A stretch of DNA of 64,000 nt from Bradyrhizobium australiense (GTDB lineage: Bacteria; Pseudomonadota; Alphaproteobacteria; Rhizobiales; Xanthobacteraceae), in contig NZ_JAAVLX010000001.1 of NCBI RefSeq assembly GCF_013114825.1, positions 62,001 to 126,000 on the forward strand, in the 5' to 3' direction. The position numbers and the translations under genes were made by a program. The notes beneath the pieces were generated by a model, which ran no database searches, was not told the DNA's origin, and was given only the letters and a program-made list of their open reading frames with translations. This document shows, in pieces, positions 1-9,139 of this stretch (its first letter is position 1; every line of letters begins with the position of its first letter).

Positions 1-195
1 TAACGCCGCCAATGTGACTGCAGCATGAGCGAGAAGCTCCGCGAGTGAGTAGCTCTTTCTTGTGAAGCCCACGACGGCAATACGTGGACACGGATCAAGC
101 GGTAGCGCCGAATAGCGCGAGAGTTGGTACATCCGGTTTTGGCACAAACCGGTGGTTAGAGGTCGGGCAGAGCATGTCCGCTCTGCCCGGGTATT

Positions 196-400
196 TCAGA
201 CATCGACTTCTTCCGCTATTGCCAGGGCATCATCCACTTCGATGCCCAGATATCTGACCGTGCTTGCGATCTTAGTGTGGCCAAGCAAAGCTGGACAGCC
301 CTGAGATTTCCTGTCCGTCGGTAAATCAGGGTAGCTTTTGTGCGTCGTAGGGAGTGCGTCCCACACAGTCTTGGGTCCAGGCTAACGCCGGCGATCCATG
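196..400 (-). pseudogene. tyrosine recombinase (integrase) C-terminal remnant
   Basis: Read on the minus strand, the region carries the end of a tyrosine recombinase: a THSLRRTKATLIYRRTGN segment, then after a one-base shift GHTKIASTVRYLGIEVDDAL and a stop at 196-198. The R of SLRRTK, the GHTKI box and the downstream tyrosine (VRYLG) match the catalytic C-terminus of this family. The N-terminal three quarters is missing and the frame is broken within the last 50 codons, so it cannot be active. Its upstream edge abuts an unrelated gene remnant on the other strand at about 398, which marks an old rearrangement junction. Confidence 0.75.
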
Positions 401-876
401 GACGGTCTGGACATTCCGTCGGTGTATTTGATGGAGCCGATGTTCTATGAAGAGCATCCGGACAAATACGAACCGATTGCTTCCGTCGCGGCCACATCAC
501 GATTCCGGTTTTTGCGCGATTCAATATCGTCAGGACTCGACAACGCCAGCGGCGATCCGGAAGGAACATACGGTCCTCGTATCACTCTCCAGGCATCCGA
601 TATGCCCTACCATGGGTCTCACGGTGGAAAGGCTGGGCTCCGGCCAATTGACCCGACGCCAGCGCTCGACCGCGAACCGAATTTTTGTAGTCATGCAAGG
701 AACTGGGGAAAACCAGAGTGGGCGAGAAAGCTTTCGCCTGGAAAAGAGGCGACACGGTCGTTGTACCCACCTGGACAGCCTTCAGCCACCAGGCGGCGTC
801 AGATTCTCAGCTTTTCTGCCTGTCGGACCAGCCGTTAATGCGAGCGTTCAAGTACTATCGCTCCGGGTTCGCCTAA
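398..876 (+). pseudogene. gentisate 1,2-dioxygenase-like cupin, C-terminal remnant
   Basis: Three reading frames must be joined to follow this gene: MDGLDIPSVYLMEPMFYEE from 398, then TMGLTVERLGSGQLTRRQR around 606, then GDTVVVPTWTAFSHQAASD and LFCLSDQPLMRAFKYYR up to the TAA at 874-876. This is the layout of the C-terminal half of gentisate 1,2-dioxygenase and related bicupin ring-cleaving enzymes. The metal-binding N-terminal cupin is absent and there are at least two frameshifts. The assignment rests on remembered family motifs; another member of the same bicupin family is possible. It starts where the integrase remnant ends. Confidence 0.7.
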
Positions 877-1082
877 ACTGCAGTTATGGTCACCGTTGAC
901 GGGCGGTCGATTGCCCCGTTGATTTAGTCAGATCGGTTTGGCCCCGATCTGGGCTTGAGTTGGCTCGGTTTCGACCAATGCATGCGACCCCTGACTGTTA
1001 TTGATGTCCACTTTGGGCGGCGGGGTGGCCGCCCTTGCGATACCCATTCCGTGCGATACCTTCCAGAGGCAGTGCATCTTTC

Positions 1083-2228
1083 CTAAAGATGCTCCGACCA
1101 GGAGTCAGTGATCCATGGCTCAAGCTGTTCGGGCTGCAAGTCCAGTCCCGCGCCGGGACCTTCCGGTACCGTGAGCATGCCGTGCCGGGTAACTGATGGT
1201 GTGCCGGCAAGGCGCAGGAGCGGGTTGTGCATCATGTCGTACTCCACGAATGGATATGCGGCGCAGGCTCCGCCGCGGCGCGGATCAAGCACAGCCGACA
1301 TTTGAAGCGAGGCGTGGAAATTTACGGCCGTGCCAAACACATGGGGCATGATGGGCAGATCATAGGCTTGCGCGAGCGCCCAAATTTGCCGAAAGCCGCT
1401 GTAACCTCCGCATATCGAAAGATCGGGTTGAAGAATATCGAAGGTACCTGCGGCCAGAAAATCACGAAAGGCACGCACGCTTCCGAGTGCTTCTCCGCCA
1501 GCCGTGGCGACCCTGGCGGCGCGCGCAAAGGATTGATAGCCCGGGATGTCCTCCGGTTGAACGGGTTCTTCAATCCAGAGCAGGTCGGCTTCTTCCATGA
1601 ACCTTGCCGCGCGGATGGCGGCTGCTGCGGTATAGCCCTGGTTGATGTCGACCATGATGCCGATGTCAGGGCCTACCTGCTTGCGAAGCGCGTTTGCCAT
1701 GATGCCATCGGCTCTCGGCTCAACGCCGCCCCGGGGCTTGACGGCTTTGAAGTTCAGGGAAAGATACTGATCGACCTCGCGTTGATATTCCCGATAGGGA
1801 TCGGGCTGCATTCGCACGAATGGCCCGCTTGCGTAAGCAAACACCTCGTTGCGTACCGCCCCGCCCATCAGCGCCGCTACGCTGATTCCATGCATTTGCG
1901 CAGCAAGATCGTGCAAGGCGATGTCGATGGCCGATATCGCCATCATCGACGCGCCGCGCCGATCATACCCGATGGAGGCGCACATCGATTGAAAGTGGCG
2001 GCCATACTCGGCGGGCGACTTGCCCAGGATGAGTCCGGCCAACCGGGCGCGGATGAAGGCGCCGGCGGCGTGCGGGGAATTGCCTGCCTCTCCCCAGCCG
2101 GAAAGGCCGCGATCTGTGCGTATCTGGATAAGCAATGCGTCCCGCTTCCGGAACACGTTGAGTGCGTTTCCCATCGGCTCGGCCAGCGGGAAGCTAAGAT
2201 TGAAACCACGAATGTCGATAATTTTCAT
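1083..2228 (-). CDS. mandelate racemase/muconate lactonizing enzyme family protein
   Basis: A 381-residue enolase-superfamily enzyme, full length for the MLE/MR subgroup. The N-terminal capping domain covers about residues 1-125 and the barrel follows. Visible catalytic elements are the lysine region KAVKPRGG (K161/K164), the metal ligands D194 (VDIN), E220 (WIEEP) and E246 (GGEAL), D269 (QPDL) and the C-terminal H296 (MPHVFGT). Members abstract a proton alpha to a carboxylate and then racemize, dehydrate or cycloisomerize an acid; the substrate cannot be read from sequence. It is the last gene of a minus-strand cluster, 32 bases after a Bug binding protein, suggesting that the imported acid is its substrate. 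Confidence 0.9.
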   Translation of the reverse strand: MKIIDIRGFNLSFPLAEPMGNALNVFRKRDALLIQIRTDRGLSGWGEAGNSPHAAGAFIRARLAGLILGKSPAEYGRHFQSMCASIGYDRRGASMMAISAIDIALHDLAAQMHGISVAALMGGAVRNEVFAYASGPFVRMQPDPYREYQREVDQYLSLNFKAVKPRGGVEPRADGIMANALRKQVGPDIGIMVDINQGYTAAAAIRAARFMEEADLLWIEEPVQPEDIPGYQSFARAARVATAGGEALGSVRAFRDFLAAGTFDILQPDLSICGGYSGFRQIWALAQAYDLPIMPHVFGTAVNFHASLQMSAVLDPRRGGACAAYPFVEYDMMHNPLLRLAGTPSVTRHGMLTVPEGPGAGLDLQPEQLEPWITDSWSEHL

Positions 2229-2260
2229 AACAGCTCACTGGGTCCACGTGAGGGCAGGGG

Positions 2261-3250
2261 TCAGCCCGGCTGAATATTTCCCTTCTCGACGATGCGGGTC
2301 CATTTTGCGATCTCGTCATCGATGCGTGCCGCAAAGTCCGACGGCGAGCTGCCAACAGAAATAAAGCCGAGTTCCGTTATCCTGAATCGGAGTGCCTCAG
2401 TTTTGAAGGCCTTGCCGGCAACCTCGGCAAGCTTGTCGATGATTGGAGGCGGCAGCGCGGCCGGCCCGACGATGCCGAAGATTGGCGTGGCGTCGACCGC
2501 CGGCAAGCCGGCCTCGGCCATTGTGGGGACGTCCGGCAACTGTGCGACGCGGTCGCCTCCTGTAACGGCCAGGGCGCGAACCAGACCCTGACGTACCTGC
2601 TGTCCGATTGCCGCAACGGTGGCAAACGTCATTTGTACCTGGCCGCCAATCAGATCGGTAATGGCCGGCCCGCCGCCTCGATAAGGCACATGAAAAATAT
2701 CGATCTCGGCTGCTTGTCGCAGTTGCTCTCCGGCCAAATGAATGGCGGTTCCAAGTCCGGCCGAGGCGAAGTTGATCTTGCCCGGCTGAGCTTTGGCGAG
2801 CGCTACAAATTCCTGCAGGCTATTGGCGGCCACAGAGGGATGCACGACGAGAACGAGAGGGGAAGTCGCCAAAAGCGAGATCGGCGCAAAGTCTTTCTTG
2901 GTGTTGTAGGGAAGCTTCGTGCGAAACAGGCCAGGGTTAATAACAAACGCGCTGTCGATAATTCCGATCGTCTGGCCGTCGGGGGAAGCGGTTGCGACCG
3001 CTTGCGTGCCGACCATGCTGGCGCCGCCACCGCGATTATCCACAATGAAATGCTGGCCCATGTCGCGTTCGAATTCCGGTGCCATCAGCCGCGCAATAAT
3101 GTCGGAGGCACCTCCCGCGGCATACGGAACGATGATCTTTACAGGTCGTTGCGGATAAGTCTGCGCCTTGGTTGTTCGCAGGAACGGCGAAACAGAAAGC
3201 GCGGTTGCCAGCCCCGAGCCGACGATCGTTCTTCGCGTAAATGGCCGCAT
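2261..3250 (-). CDS. Bug/TctC family tripartite tricarboxylate transporter binding protein
   Basis: A 329-residue periplasmic binding protein of the Bug (TctC) family. It begins with a twin-arginine-like leader (FTRRTIVGSG) and is followed by the family hallmarks YPQRPVKIIVPYAAGG and VDNRGGG near the N-terminus and FHVPYRGGGPA in the middle. The start has a clear GGAG ribosome site. Bug proteins bind small carboxylates and deliver them to TctAB permeases or to sensors; no TctA or TctB gene is present in this window, so it is an orphan. It shares the strand and close spacing with the enolase-superfamily gene downstream. Confidence 0.92.
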   Translation of the reverse strand: MRPFTRRTIVGSGLATALSVSPFLRTTKAQTYPQRPVKIIVPYAAGGASDIIARLMAPEFERDMGQHFIVDNRGGGASMVGTQAVATASPDGQTIGIIDSAFVINPGLFRTKLPYNTKKDFAPISLLATSPLVLVVHPSVAANSLQEFVALAKAQPGKINFASAGLGTAIHLAGEQLRQAAEIDIFHVPYRGGGPAITDLIGGQVQMTFATVAAIGQQVRQGLVRALAVTGGDRVAQLPDVPTMAEAGLPAVDATPIFGIVGPAALPPPIIDKLAEVAGKAFKTEALRFRITELGFISVGSSPSDFAARIDDEIAKWTRIVEKGNIQPG

Positions 3251-3364
3251 TGTGCTTCTCCATTGCCCAGGTCTGCTCCCTTGAGCAGCGCGGCGGCTTG
3301 AGCCGGACCCGTGGCCCGCGGGTCAAGACCGAACTAGACTATCGCGTGGTTTTCCGGCGTCTCA

Positions 3365-4642
3365 TCAATCGTTGAATTTGAAACCGGGTAAGGGGTCGCC
3401 CGGCGGTCCCGGATCGGAAATCGAAGCGCAATTGGACTGCATCGGATTCCCCGCCAGGGCGGCCTGAACGAATGCAAGCTCGTCGGAGTAGGCTGCGTGG
3501 ACCGTTCCGTTATGGCTCACGCCGGCATAGGCTTTCCAAACCACATGGCTCCCGGCGGCGCAGAGTGCTGCAACCGCGGCATATTGGCGCTGCGGTTGGA
3601 TCGACTTGTCGGCCAGGCCTGTGGCGAGAAAGACCGGTACCGGCATTCGAACCGGACTCATTTCTATAGCGGCGCTTAGACGATCCGCGATCTCTGGATC
3701 TTTCAGGCTGTTTGCCAAAGTCAGGCCGTTGCTGCGAACGACCTGCGCAAGCTCCGCGTTGCATCCCTCTCGGGCGGCCTGCAGCAGTGGCTTCCCCCCT
3801 TCAGTAACGAGGTCGTCCGGCCTTATTGCGTCGCTCCCAAGAGCACCGCCGATCATCATGAGAATGGTGATTTGCGGCGGAAGTGAACGCGCAAAACTGT
3901 GCTCGCTTGAAGACTTCTTGGCCGCCGCCGGAAACTGGGAAACGACTCCTGTTGCGATCGATGCCTTGATGTTGAGGTCGGGGGCGTAGGAAGCCGCGAG
4001 ACGCGTTGCGCCGAGCGAGGCGCCGGAGCCTTGCGACTGACCCGTAATGATGATGGCGTTGGCGATCTGTCCGTTCGAATGGTCGAGCGCTGCTCTTGCG
4101 GCATCGAGCACCGAGCGTCCTTCTGCTTGCCAGTTGAGATAAGGATGCGGGCCGGGACCGCCAAGACCTTGGTAGTCAGTCGCAACGACGGCAAAACCTT
4201 GTTCCAGCCAATTGTTGATGTACTCGCCGTCGCGCGGTCGATGCCTGCTCCAGGATGGGGCGCACCTGTCGGAGACGCCGAGCGTGCCGTGCGCCCAGGC
4301 AACAAGCGGCCATCCGCCTTGCGGCGCGGCTCGCTTCGGAAGATAAAGCGTGCCGCTTACCGGAATGATGCCGGATCGCCATCTTGCATCTGTCGAAGTG
4401 TACAGGATTCTCCTGGCCGTTGCGGCCGCAACGATCTCAGGCTGATCGGGTATCCCCTCTTCGCGGAGCATGAGACCTGGCTTTTCGGGCAAAGCGCCGG
4501 TCCAGCGGTAGAACGGCGACAGATCCTGGTCACCAACGATCGGCCCCTGAGGTAGCGACTCCGTTGCGGCGTGCAGCACGCCCGGATGGGCCGAGGCGCA
4601 GAGAGCGAGTGCCGCGACGCTCACACTTGCAAATGCTTTCAT
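3365..4642 (-). CDS. secreted lipase/esterase (secretory lipase family)
   Basis: A 425-residue alpha/beta hydrolase with a signal peptide (a hydrophobic run within residues 3-18, cleavage likely near HAA). The nucleophile elbow is GQSQGSG with S203; D345 (TGLADKS) and H377 (GVSHNG) complete a plausible triad. The length and the AWAHGT oxyanion region fit the secretory lipase family. A strong ribosome site (GGAGG) precedes the ATG. It probably works in the periplasm or outside the cell, releasing an acid or alcohol from an ester. It sits between two Bug binding proteins on the same strand, so its product may be what they capture. The substrate is unknown. Confidence 0.85.
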   Translation of the reverse strand: MKAFASVSVAALALCASAHPGVLHAATESLPQGPIVGDQDLSPFYRWTGALPEKPGLMLREEGIPDQPEIVAAATARRILYTSTDARWRSGIIPVSGTLYLPKRAAPQGGWPLVAWAHGTLGVSDRCAPSWSRHRPRDGEYINNWLEQGFAVVATDYQGLGGPGPHPYLNWQAEGRSVLDAARAALDHSNGQIANAIIITGQSQGSGASLGATRLAASYAPDLNIKASIATGVVSQFPAAAKKSSSEHSFARSLPPQITILMMIGGALGSDAIRPDDLVTEGGKPLLQAAREGCNAELAQVVRSNGLTLANSLKDPEIADRLSAAIEMSPVRMPVPVFLATGLADKSIQPQRQYAAVAALCAAGSHVVWKAYAGVSHNGTVHAAYSDELAFVQAALAGNPMQSNCASISDPGPPGDPLPGFKFND

Positions 4643-4796
4643 CGTTCCGTTCCTCCGCTTTTTTTGGTGCAGCTCGAGAGGCTGCGCTCCTTTGTGACTC
4701 GTCGCGTTGCTCTCTTCAGCACTAAGCCCTGCGCGCGTGGCGAGCTACGCATGTCCTCTCGCAGTCGAAAGCCGCGTTGGCAGTCAATCGAGAATC

Positions 4797-5780
4797 CTAT
4801 TCCACCTGCAGCCCGATCCGGCGGATGACATCTCCCCACTTGTCCGATTCCGCCTTGAGCAGCGCAGCCGCTTGAGCCGGGCTCGTAGCCCGCGGCTCGA
4901 GGCCGACCTTGGCGAACTGAGCCACCGCGTCGGGCTTCTGCAGCACGGCATTGAGTGCGGTGTTGATCTTGCCGACGGTTTCGTCCGGCATCGCTGCCGG
5001 ACCGTAGAAGGCGAACCATGTTTCGACCTGATAGTTGGGCAGGCCTGCCTCGGCCGAATTCGGCACGTCCGGCAGCAGCGGCGTACGCTGCCGCGACGGG
5101 ACGACCAACGGTCGCAATTTCCCATCGGCGATGTAGGGCGCCGAGTTGCCGATGGCGTCGACCATTACCTGCAGCCTTTCGCCGAGCACATCGGTCAGCG
5201 CCGGTCCGTTGCCGCTATAGGGAACATGGAGCATCTCGAAGCCCGCCATGTTCTTCAGCAACTCGCCGGCAAGATGCAGAATGACGCCGGTCGCGGAACC
5301 GTAGGCGAGCTTGGTTGGGTTCGCCTTGCCGTAGGCGATGAGTTCCTGCAGGTTGTTGACAGGCACGCTCGGATTGACCGAGACCACCAGAGGTCCGGTG
5401 CCGATCAACCCCAGCGAAGTGAAGTCGTTGATCCCGTCATAGGGTGCGAGCTTGCGCAGATGCGGATTCACCGCGTGGGTAGATACACCGCCGAGCAGCA
5501 GCGTGTAGCCGTCGGGTACCGACTTTGCGACGAATTGCGATCCGATGATCGCGCCCGCGCCCGGCCGGTTCTCGATGACGATCGACTGCCCCAGCCGGTC
5601 GCGCATACGCTCTGCGATGAAACGCGCGACGACATCGCTGCTCCCGCCGGCCGCATAGGGCACGATCAGCTTGATGATCCGGCTGGGATAATCGCCCTGC
5701 GCGCGGGCAAGCCAGGGAGTTGCGAGCGCGCCGAGCAGGCCAAGGCTAGCCCGCCGCGTCAGCCCTCTCGCCGTTGTCAT
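4797..5780 (-). CDS. Bug/TctC family binding protein (second copy)
   Basis: A Bug family periplasmic binding protein of 327 residues from the ATG at 5780. A longer reading from 5816 adds 12 residues, but the internal start gives a better twin-arginine-type leader (GLTRRASLGLLGAL). Hallmarks are KLIVPYAAGGSSD, IENRPGAGA and LHVPYSGNGPAL. It is clearly distinct from the first copy at 2261-3250, so the pair is probably not a recent duplication. Its start overlaps the end of the HD-domain gene by 35 bases, which implies co-transcription. No TctAB permease is encoded nearby. Confidence 0.9.
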   Translation of the reverse strand: MTTARGLTRRASLGLLGALATPWLARAQGDYPSRIIKLIVPYAAGGSSDVVARFIAERMRDRLGQSIVIENRPGAGAIIGSQFVAKSVPDGYTLLLGGVSTHAVNPHLRKLAPYDGINDFTSLGLIGTGPLVVSVNPSVPVNNLQELIAYGKANPTKLAYGSATGVILHLAGELLKNMAGFEMLHVPYSGNGPALTDVLGERLQVMVDAIGNSAPYIADGKLRPLVVPSRQRTPLLPDVPNSAEAGLPNYQVETWFAFYGPAAMPDETVGKINTALNAVLQKPDAVAQFAKVGLEPRATSPAQAAALLKAESDKWGDVIRRIGLQVE

Positions 5781-6462
5781 CCTGTCTCTCCCGGTCTTTC
5801 GCCGTCCGCAAGGCACGCGGCGTTATTTTTCTGCTTTCGAGCAGGCCCGCCGTTTCCGCCTTGAGCAGGCCGAAACCGCCTGCAATCGACCACCACATGT
5901 GATCGGCGCGGTGGACGATCAAGCATTCGAGGCTGCGCTGCATCAGGTCGCCCTCGTAGGAATGGCCGAGTGCGATGTGCGCGATTTCTTCGGGTAGCCC
6001 CACTGCGATGCAGACGTGGGCGCCGTAGACCGGATGGCGCAGTGCGGGCGAACCGGCCTGCGACTTGTCCGCTTCCCATCGTCTGCGGTTGGCGGGATCG
6101 AACTCCCAGGCCTTGCCGACATCGTGCAGCAGTGCACCCGCCAGAACGATGTCGTGGTCAACAATGGCTTCGGGGAATTCCTGCGCAAACTCGTCTGCGA
6201 TCGCTATTGAGATTCGGGCCACGCTGCGCAGATGTACCGCCTGGCTGCCGCGCTTCAGCGCGAAGACGCCGGGCATCGCCTCTCCGGGAATGGCGGTGAC
6301 GCGCGGAAAATCCGTTTCCGCCAATGCATAGGCCCAAGCCTCGACCGCCTTGTGGCGCAGTTCCTCATCATGAATCTGCGCAAGTTCAGGCAGATCCTCG
6401 AGCACCGTCGCGCGCAGCGCGTCCGTTACGGGGCGGGGTAGGCGTCGGTCAAGGAAATACAT
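5746..6462 (-). CDS. HD-domain protein
   Basis: A 238-residue protein with an HD metal-dependent phosphohydrolase fold. Visible ligands are H77 (AVHLRS), the H113-D114 doublet (LLHDVGK), H143 and H149 (RHPVYGAH), H167 (LGHSYE) and D187 (HRADH), a set typical of complete HD domains. No fused signalling domain is visible. The ATG at 6462 is chosen over a TTG six bases upstream. It is the first gene of a minus-strand cluster with binding proteins, lipase and enolase-family enzyme, and is divergent from a LysR gene. Such an HD protein in a catabolic cluster is unusual; whether it hydrolyses a nucleotide or a pathway intermediate is not evident. Confidence 0.85.
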   Translation of the reverse strand: MYFLDRRLPRPVTDALRATVLEDLPELAQIHDEELRHKAVEAWAYALAETDFPRVTAIPGEAMPGVFALKRGSQAVHLRSVARISIAIADEFAQEFPEAIVDHDIVLAGALLHDVGKAWEFDPANRRRWEADKSQAGSPALRHPVYGAHVCIAVGLPEEIAHIALGHSYEGDLMQRSLECLIVHRADHMWWSIAGGFGLLKAETAGLLESRKITPRALRTAKDRERQDDNGERADAAG

Positions 6463-6514
6463 GGACAACCATTATTCGTCTCAACCGAATGTTGCCGCCG
6501 CCCACAACATAGTT

Positions 6515-6530
6515 TCAAATACCGATTTGA
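6515..6530. promoter_or_regulatory. candidate LysR operator in divergent promoter
   Basis: A perfect inverted repeat, TCAAAT-N4-ATTTGA, lies in the 95-base gap between the HD-domain gene and the divergent LysR gene, 28 bases before the LysR start. It contains the T...A dyad expected of LysR-type operators. The direct repeat ATAGTTT flanks it on both sides. Function is inferred from position only. Confidence 0.5.
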
Positions 6531-6557
6531 TCATAGTTTATGCCCTGGAGTTATATA

Positions 6558-7454
6558 ATGGCGATCAGCGTACGGGAGATGGACGTGTTCCGATGCGTGA
6601 TGCAATCGGGCTCGGTGACCAACGCGGCCATTACCTTGAACATTTCCCAACCGGCGGTCAGCCGTATGCTGCAGCAGGCGGAGGAACGTCTCGGTTTCAG
6701 GCTGTTCGAGCGCGAGAAGAAACGGCTGAAACCGACGACCGAGGCGCAGACGCTCTTTGCGGAAGTCGTGAACGTGTTCGCGGCAATCGAGCACACCCAG
6801 CGGTTGGCGGCTGAGCTGCGCGACGGTCAGGTGGGGCTCCTGACGCTTGCGACCGTGACCGGGTTCGGTCACACCGTTGTGCCGCAAGCGGTCCGACGTT
6901 TTCGCGCCGAACGGCCGAACGTCTCCGTTGTCATTCAAACGTTGACGGGGCCGGAGGTCGTCACCCGCGTCGCCCAAGGGCGAGCTGATCTCGGTCTGAC
7001 TGTCGGCCCGATTGGGGATCCGTCCCTTGAAAGTACCATTCTCTGCACGACCAAGCTCGGCTGCGTGCTGCCGGTCGGTCACCGGCTTGCGGCTAAGGCT
7101 GCATTGAGCGCGCCCGATCTTGCGGACGAGCCGGTGATCTGTCCGGGTCCGCATTTGTCGATCGGGGCCGCGATTGTCATTGCCTTTGCCGAGGCCAATC
7201 TACGCTTGCGCATCGCCGTCGAGGCGTCGCAGTCGAATATCGCCTGCGAGCTGGTACGTGCCGGTGCCGGCATCGCGATCCTGGACGGCCTCGGGCTGCT
7301 CAGTGCGCGATCTAATGATCTCGTCACGCGTCCATTCGCACCTAGCCTGCAAAGTGTCGCGCGGTTGCTGAAAGGCACAAAACGGCCGGCTTCTCGTCTG
7401 GTGGAAGAGTTTGCCGGCGTCGTGCAGAGGGTTACGGTCGAGAGCGGCTTGTAA
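6558..7454 (+). CDS. LysR family transcriptional regulator
   Basis: A 298-residue LysR regulator of normal length. The winged helix-turn-helix occupies about residues 1-60 (VTNAAITLNISQPAVSRML), followed by a two-lobed effector domain from about residue 90. The ATG at 6558 is preferred over one at 6540 because GGAG lies nine bases upstream of it. It is transcribed divergently from the cluster that starts with the HD-domain gene, the usual arrangement for a regulator of an adjacent catabolic operon. The inducer is likely a small acid handled by that operon, but this is inference. Confidence 0.93.
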   Translation: MAISVREMDVFRCVMQSGSVTNAAITLNISQPAVSRMLQQAEERLGFRLFEREKKRLKPTTEAQTLFAEVVNVFAAIEHTQRLAAELRDGQVGLLTLATVTGFGHTVVPQAVRRFRAERPNVSVVIQTLTGPEVVTRVAQGRADLGLTVGPIGDPSLESTILCTTKLGCVLPVGHRLAAKAALSAPDLADEPVICPGPHLSIGAAIVIAFAEANLRLRIAVEASQSNIACELVRAGAGIAILDGLGLLSARSNDLVTRPFAPSLQSVARLLKGTKRPASRLVEEFAGVVQRVTVESGL

Positions 7455-8130
7455 CGAAGCAGAATCTCATCTGGTTGACGGAAGCAATTGCATCGCAATC
7501 TCAATCGCATAAAAGTTCGCAGCTTTGTTCTGAGTGGCGCTCCAGCGAGGATACGACTGCGAAGCGAAGCTAGATTCTCCAGGCTTCGGGCGCGGTAGCC
7601 GCGATAGCAAATCTGGCTTGGGACCAGCGAACGGCGCGGTCGAACTCAAGGTACGTGCTTTTGAAGCACCGTCACCGCTGCGAGAACTGTTCTCCCGAGA
7701 ACGCCGCAATGAATTTGCAACGAATTGGGTGCAACGACCGTGACGGAAGCGCCTGCCAAAGGCAATAAAGATCAATAACTTAGATGTTCACTGCGTTCGG
7801 GAAGCAGGGATCAAATCGCAACTTGGACCGAATGTCGGTATCCGTGGTTGCGCCTCCAGGATTTTAACCTGCTCGGTAGCTTTCGAAGCCGTAGTTAGAT
7901 CGTGCAACTCTCAGTCGCCTTTCCGTCAGGCCCCGTGCGTTCAGCCGAACGTGAATGCAAATGCTTCCACGCCAGAGCCGAGAAACTCGATCTCGAACTG
8001 TCGATCCATCACGGTCTTCGGCTGACTTACCAGTGGGTACAGGCGCTGTTCGGCCACTTCGCCGTTGCCTTGCTCGTCAACGTCGATTTCCGGGCTTTGG
8101 CTTGGCTTTGAATCATGCAAAGCACCACAA
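7455..8130. other. no recognisable gene
   Basis: This stretch between the LysR gene and a broken TolB-like gene has only short open frames on both strands without convincing ribosome sites or family motifs. It looks like degraded sequence. No tRNA, hairpin terminator or repeat stood out. Confidence 0.4.
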
Positions 8131-9075
8131 ATGTCGGCCGCCGCACCCCGGTTTTCAATTATTGTGCTGCCGTTTGCGAACCTGAGCGGCGATCCAGCAC
8201 AGGATTATGTGCCGGACGTTATTACAGAGGGACTCACGACTGCATTGTCGCGCATCAAAAGCGCCGTCGTCATCGCGCGCAGCACGGCTTTTACCTACAA
8301 GGGAAAATCGGTCGATGTAAGACAAGTGGGCAAGAACCTTGATGTACGCTACGCGCTGGAGGGAAGCATGCAGTACAGCGGAGGTAAGGTGTGGGTGAAT
8401 GCCCAACTGATTGACGCCGAAACCGGTGCTCATCTTTGGGCTGACCAGTTCGACGCAGATAGAGCTGACCTGTTCGATATGCAGGATGAAAATGTCACTC
8501 GTCTGTCACGTGTGTTGTCCATCCAGCTTGTCGATGTTGACATTGCGCGGGTCAAGCGGACCCGTTTCGGAAACATGGATGCTCAGGACCTGGCCATGCA
8601 GTGCCTTTCCGGCGTAACCAGATCGGGGCCTGATGACGCTGCGGCCAAACGGTTACCTGGTGCTCGGCATCGCGAACAACTTTCTAGCTCGGCCAGACCG
8701 GTCATTGGAGGTGGCAGACAAGGCAATTCGCCTCAGCCCGCGCGATCCCTACTTGCCGGGCTTCTATGAGATAAAGGACGAAGCCTATTTTTATAAGGCT
8801 AGAGGATAACGCGATTGAATGGCTGCGGCGCCAAATGGCGGCTGCCCCGCGGGGCGATCCCTACCGGTTGTTTTTGTTTGCGTCCGCCCTTGCCCTGAAC
8901 GGACAGGTGGCTGAGGCACGAGATGCCCTGGCGCGGTATTTGTCGAACAGTAACACTCAGAGCAAGATTATTGCCCCAGTCTCGAGCGCAGCAGCAATCG
9001 CTTGCGAACAGTCCAAAATGGCTGGCCTACAACGAGCGCATTTTTGAACGCTTGCGAATAGCCCGGGACGGCTGA
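8131..9075 (+). pseudogene. TolB-like/TPR domain protein (adenylate-cyclase-associated type), frameshifted
   Basis: The first part (from the ATG at 8131) gives IIVLPFANLSGDP, VIARSTAFTYKGK, ALEGSMQYSGG and GAHLWADQFDADR, the TolB-like N-terminal domain common in alphaproteobacterial cyclase and winged-helix/TPR proteins. The reading then shifts near 8630 (LRPNGYLVLGIANNFLARP, LSPRDPYLPGFYEIKDEAYF), again near 8805 (DNAIEWLRRQ, ASALALNGQVAEARDAL) and again near 8990 (LANSPKWLAYNERIFERLR), ending at TGA 9073-9075. At least three indels break the TPR half, so it is a clear pseudogene. The N-terminal regulatory or cyclase domain is not present upstream. Confidence 0.8.
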
Positions 9076-9139
9076 GGAATGTGTCTGGCGACTTTTCAAT
9101 GGTCGAACTGCCATTGGCGAATTAGCATTCCCGAATACG

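Noticed and set aside
7467..7775. 102-codon minus-strand open frame after the LysR gene
   Set aside because: No ribosome site, no domain, composition of random translation.
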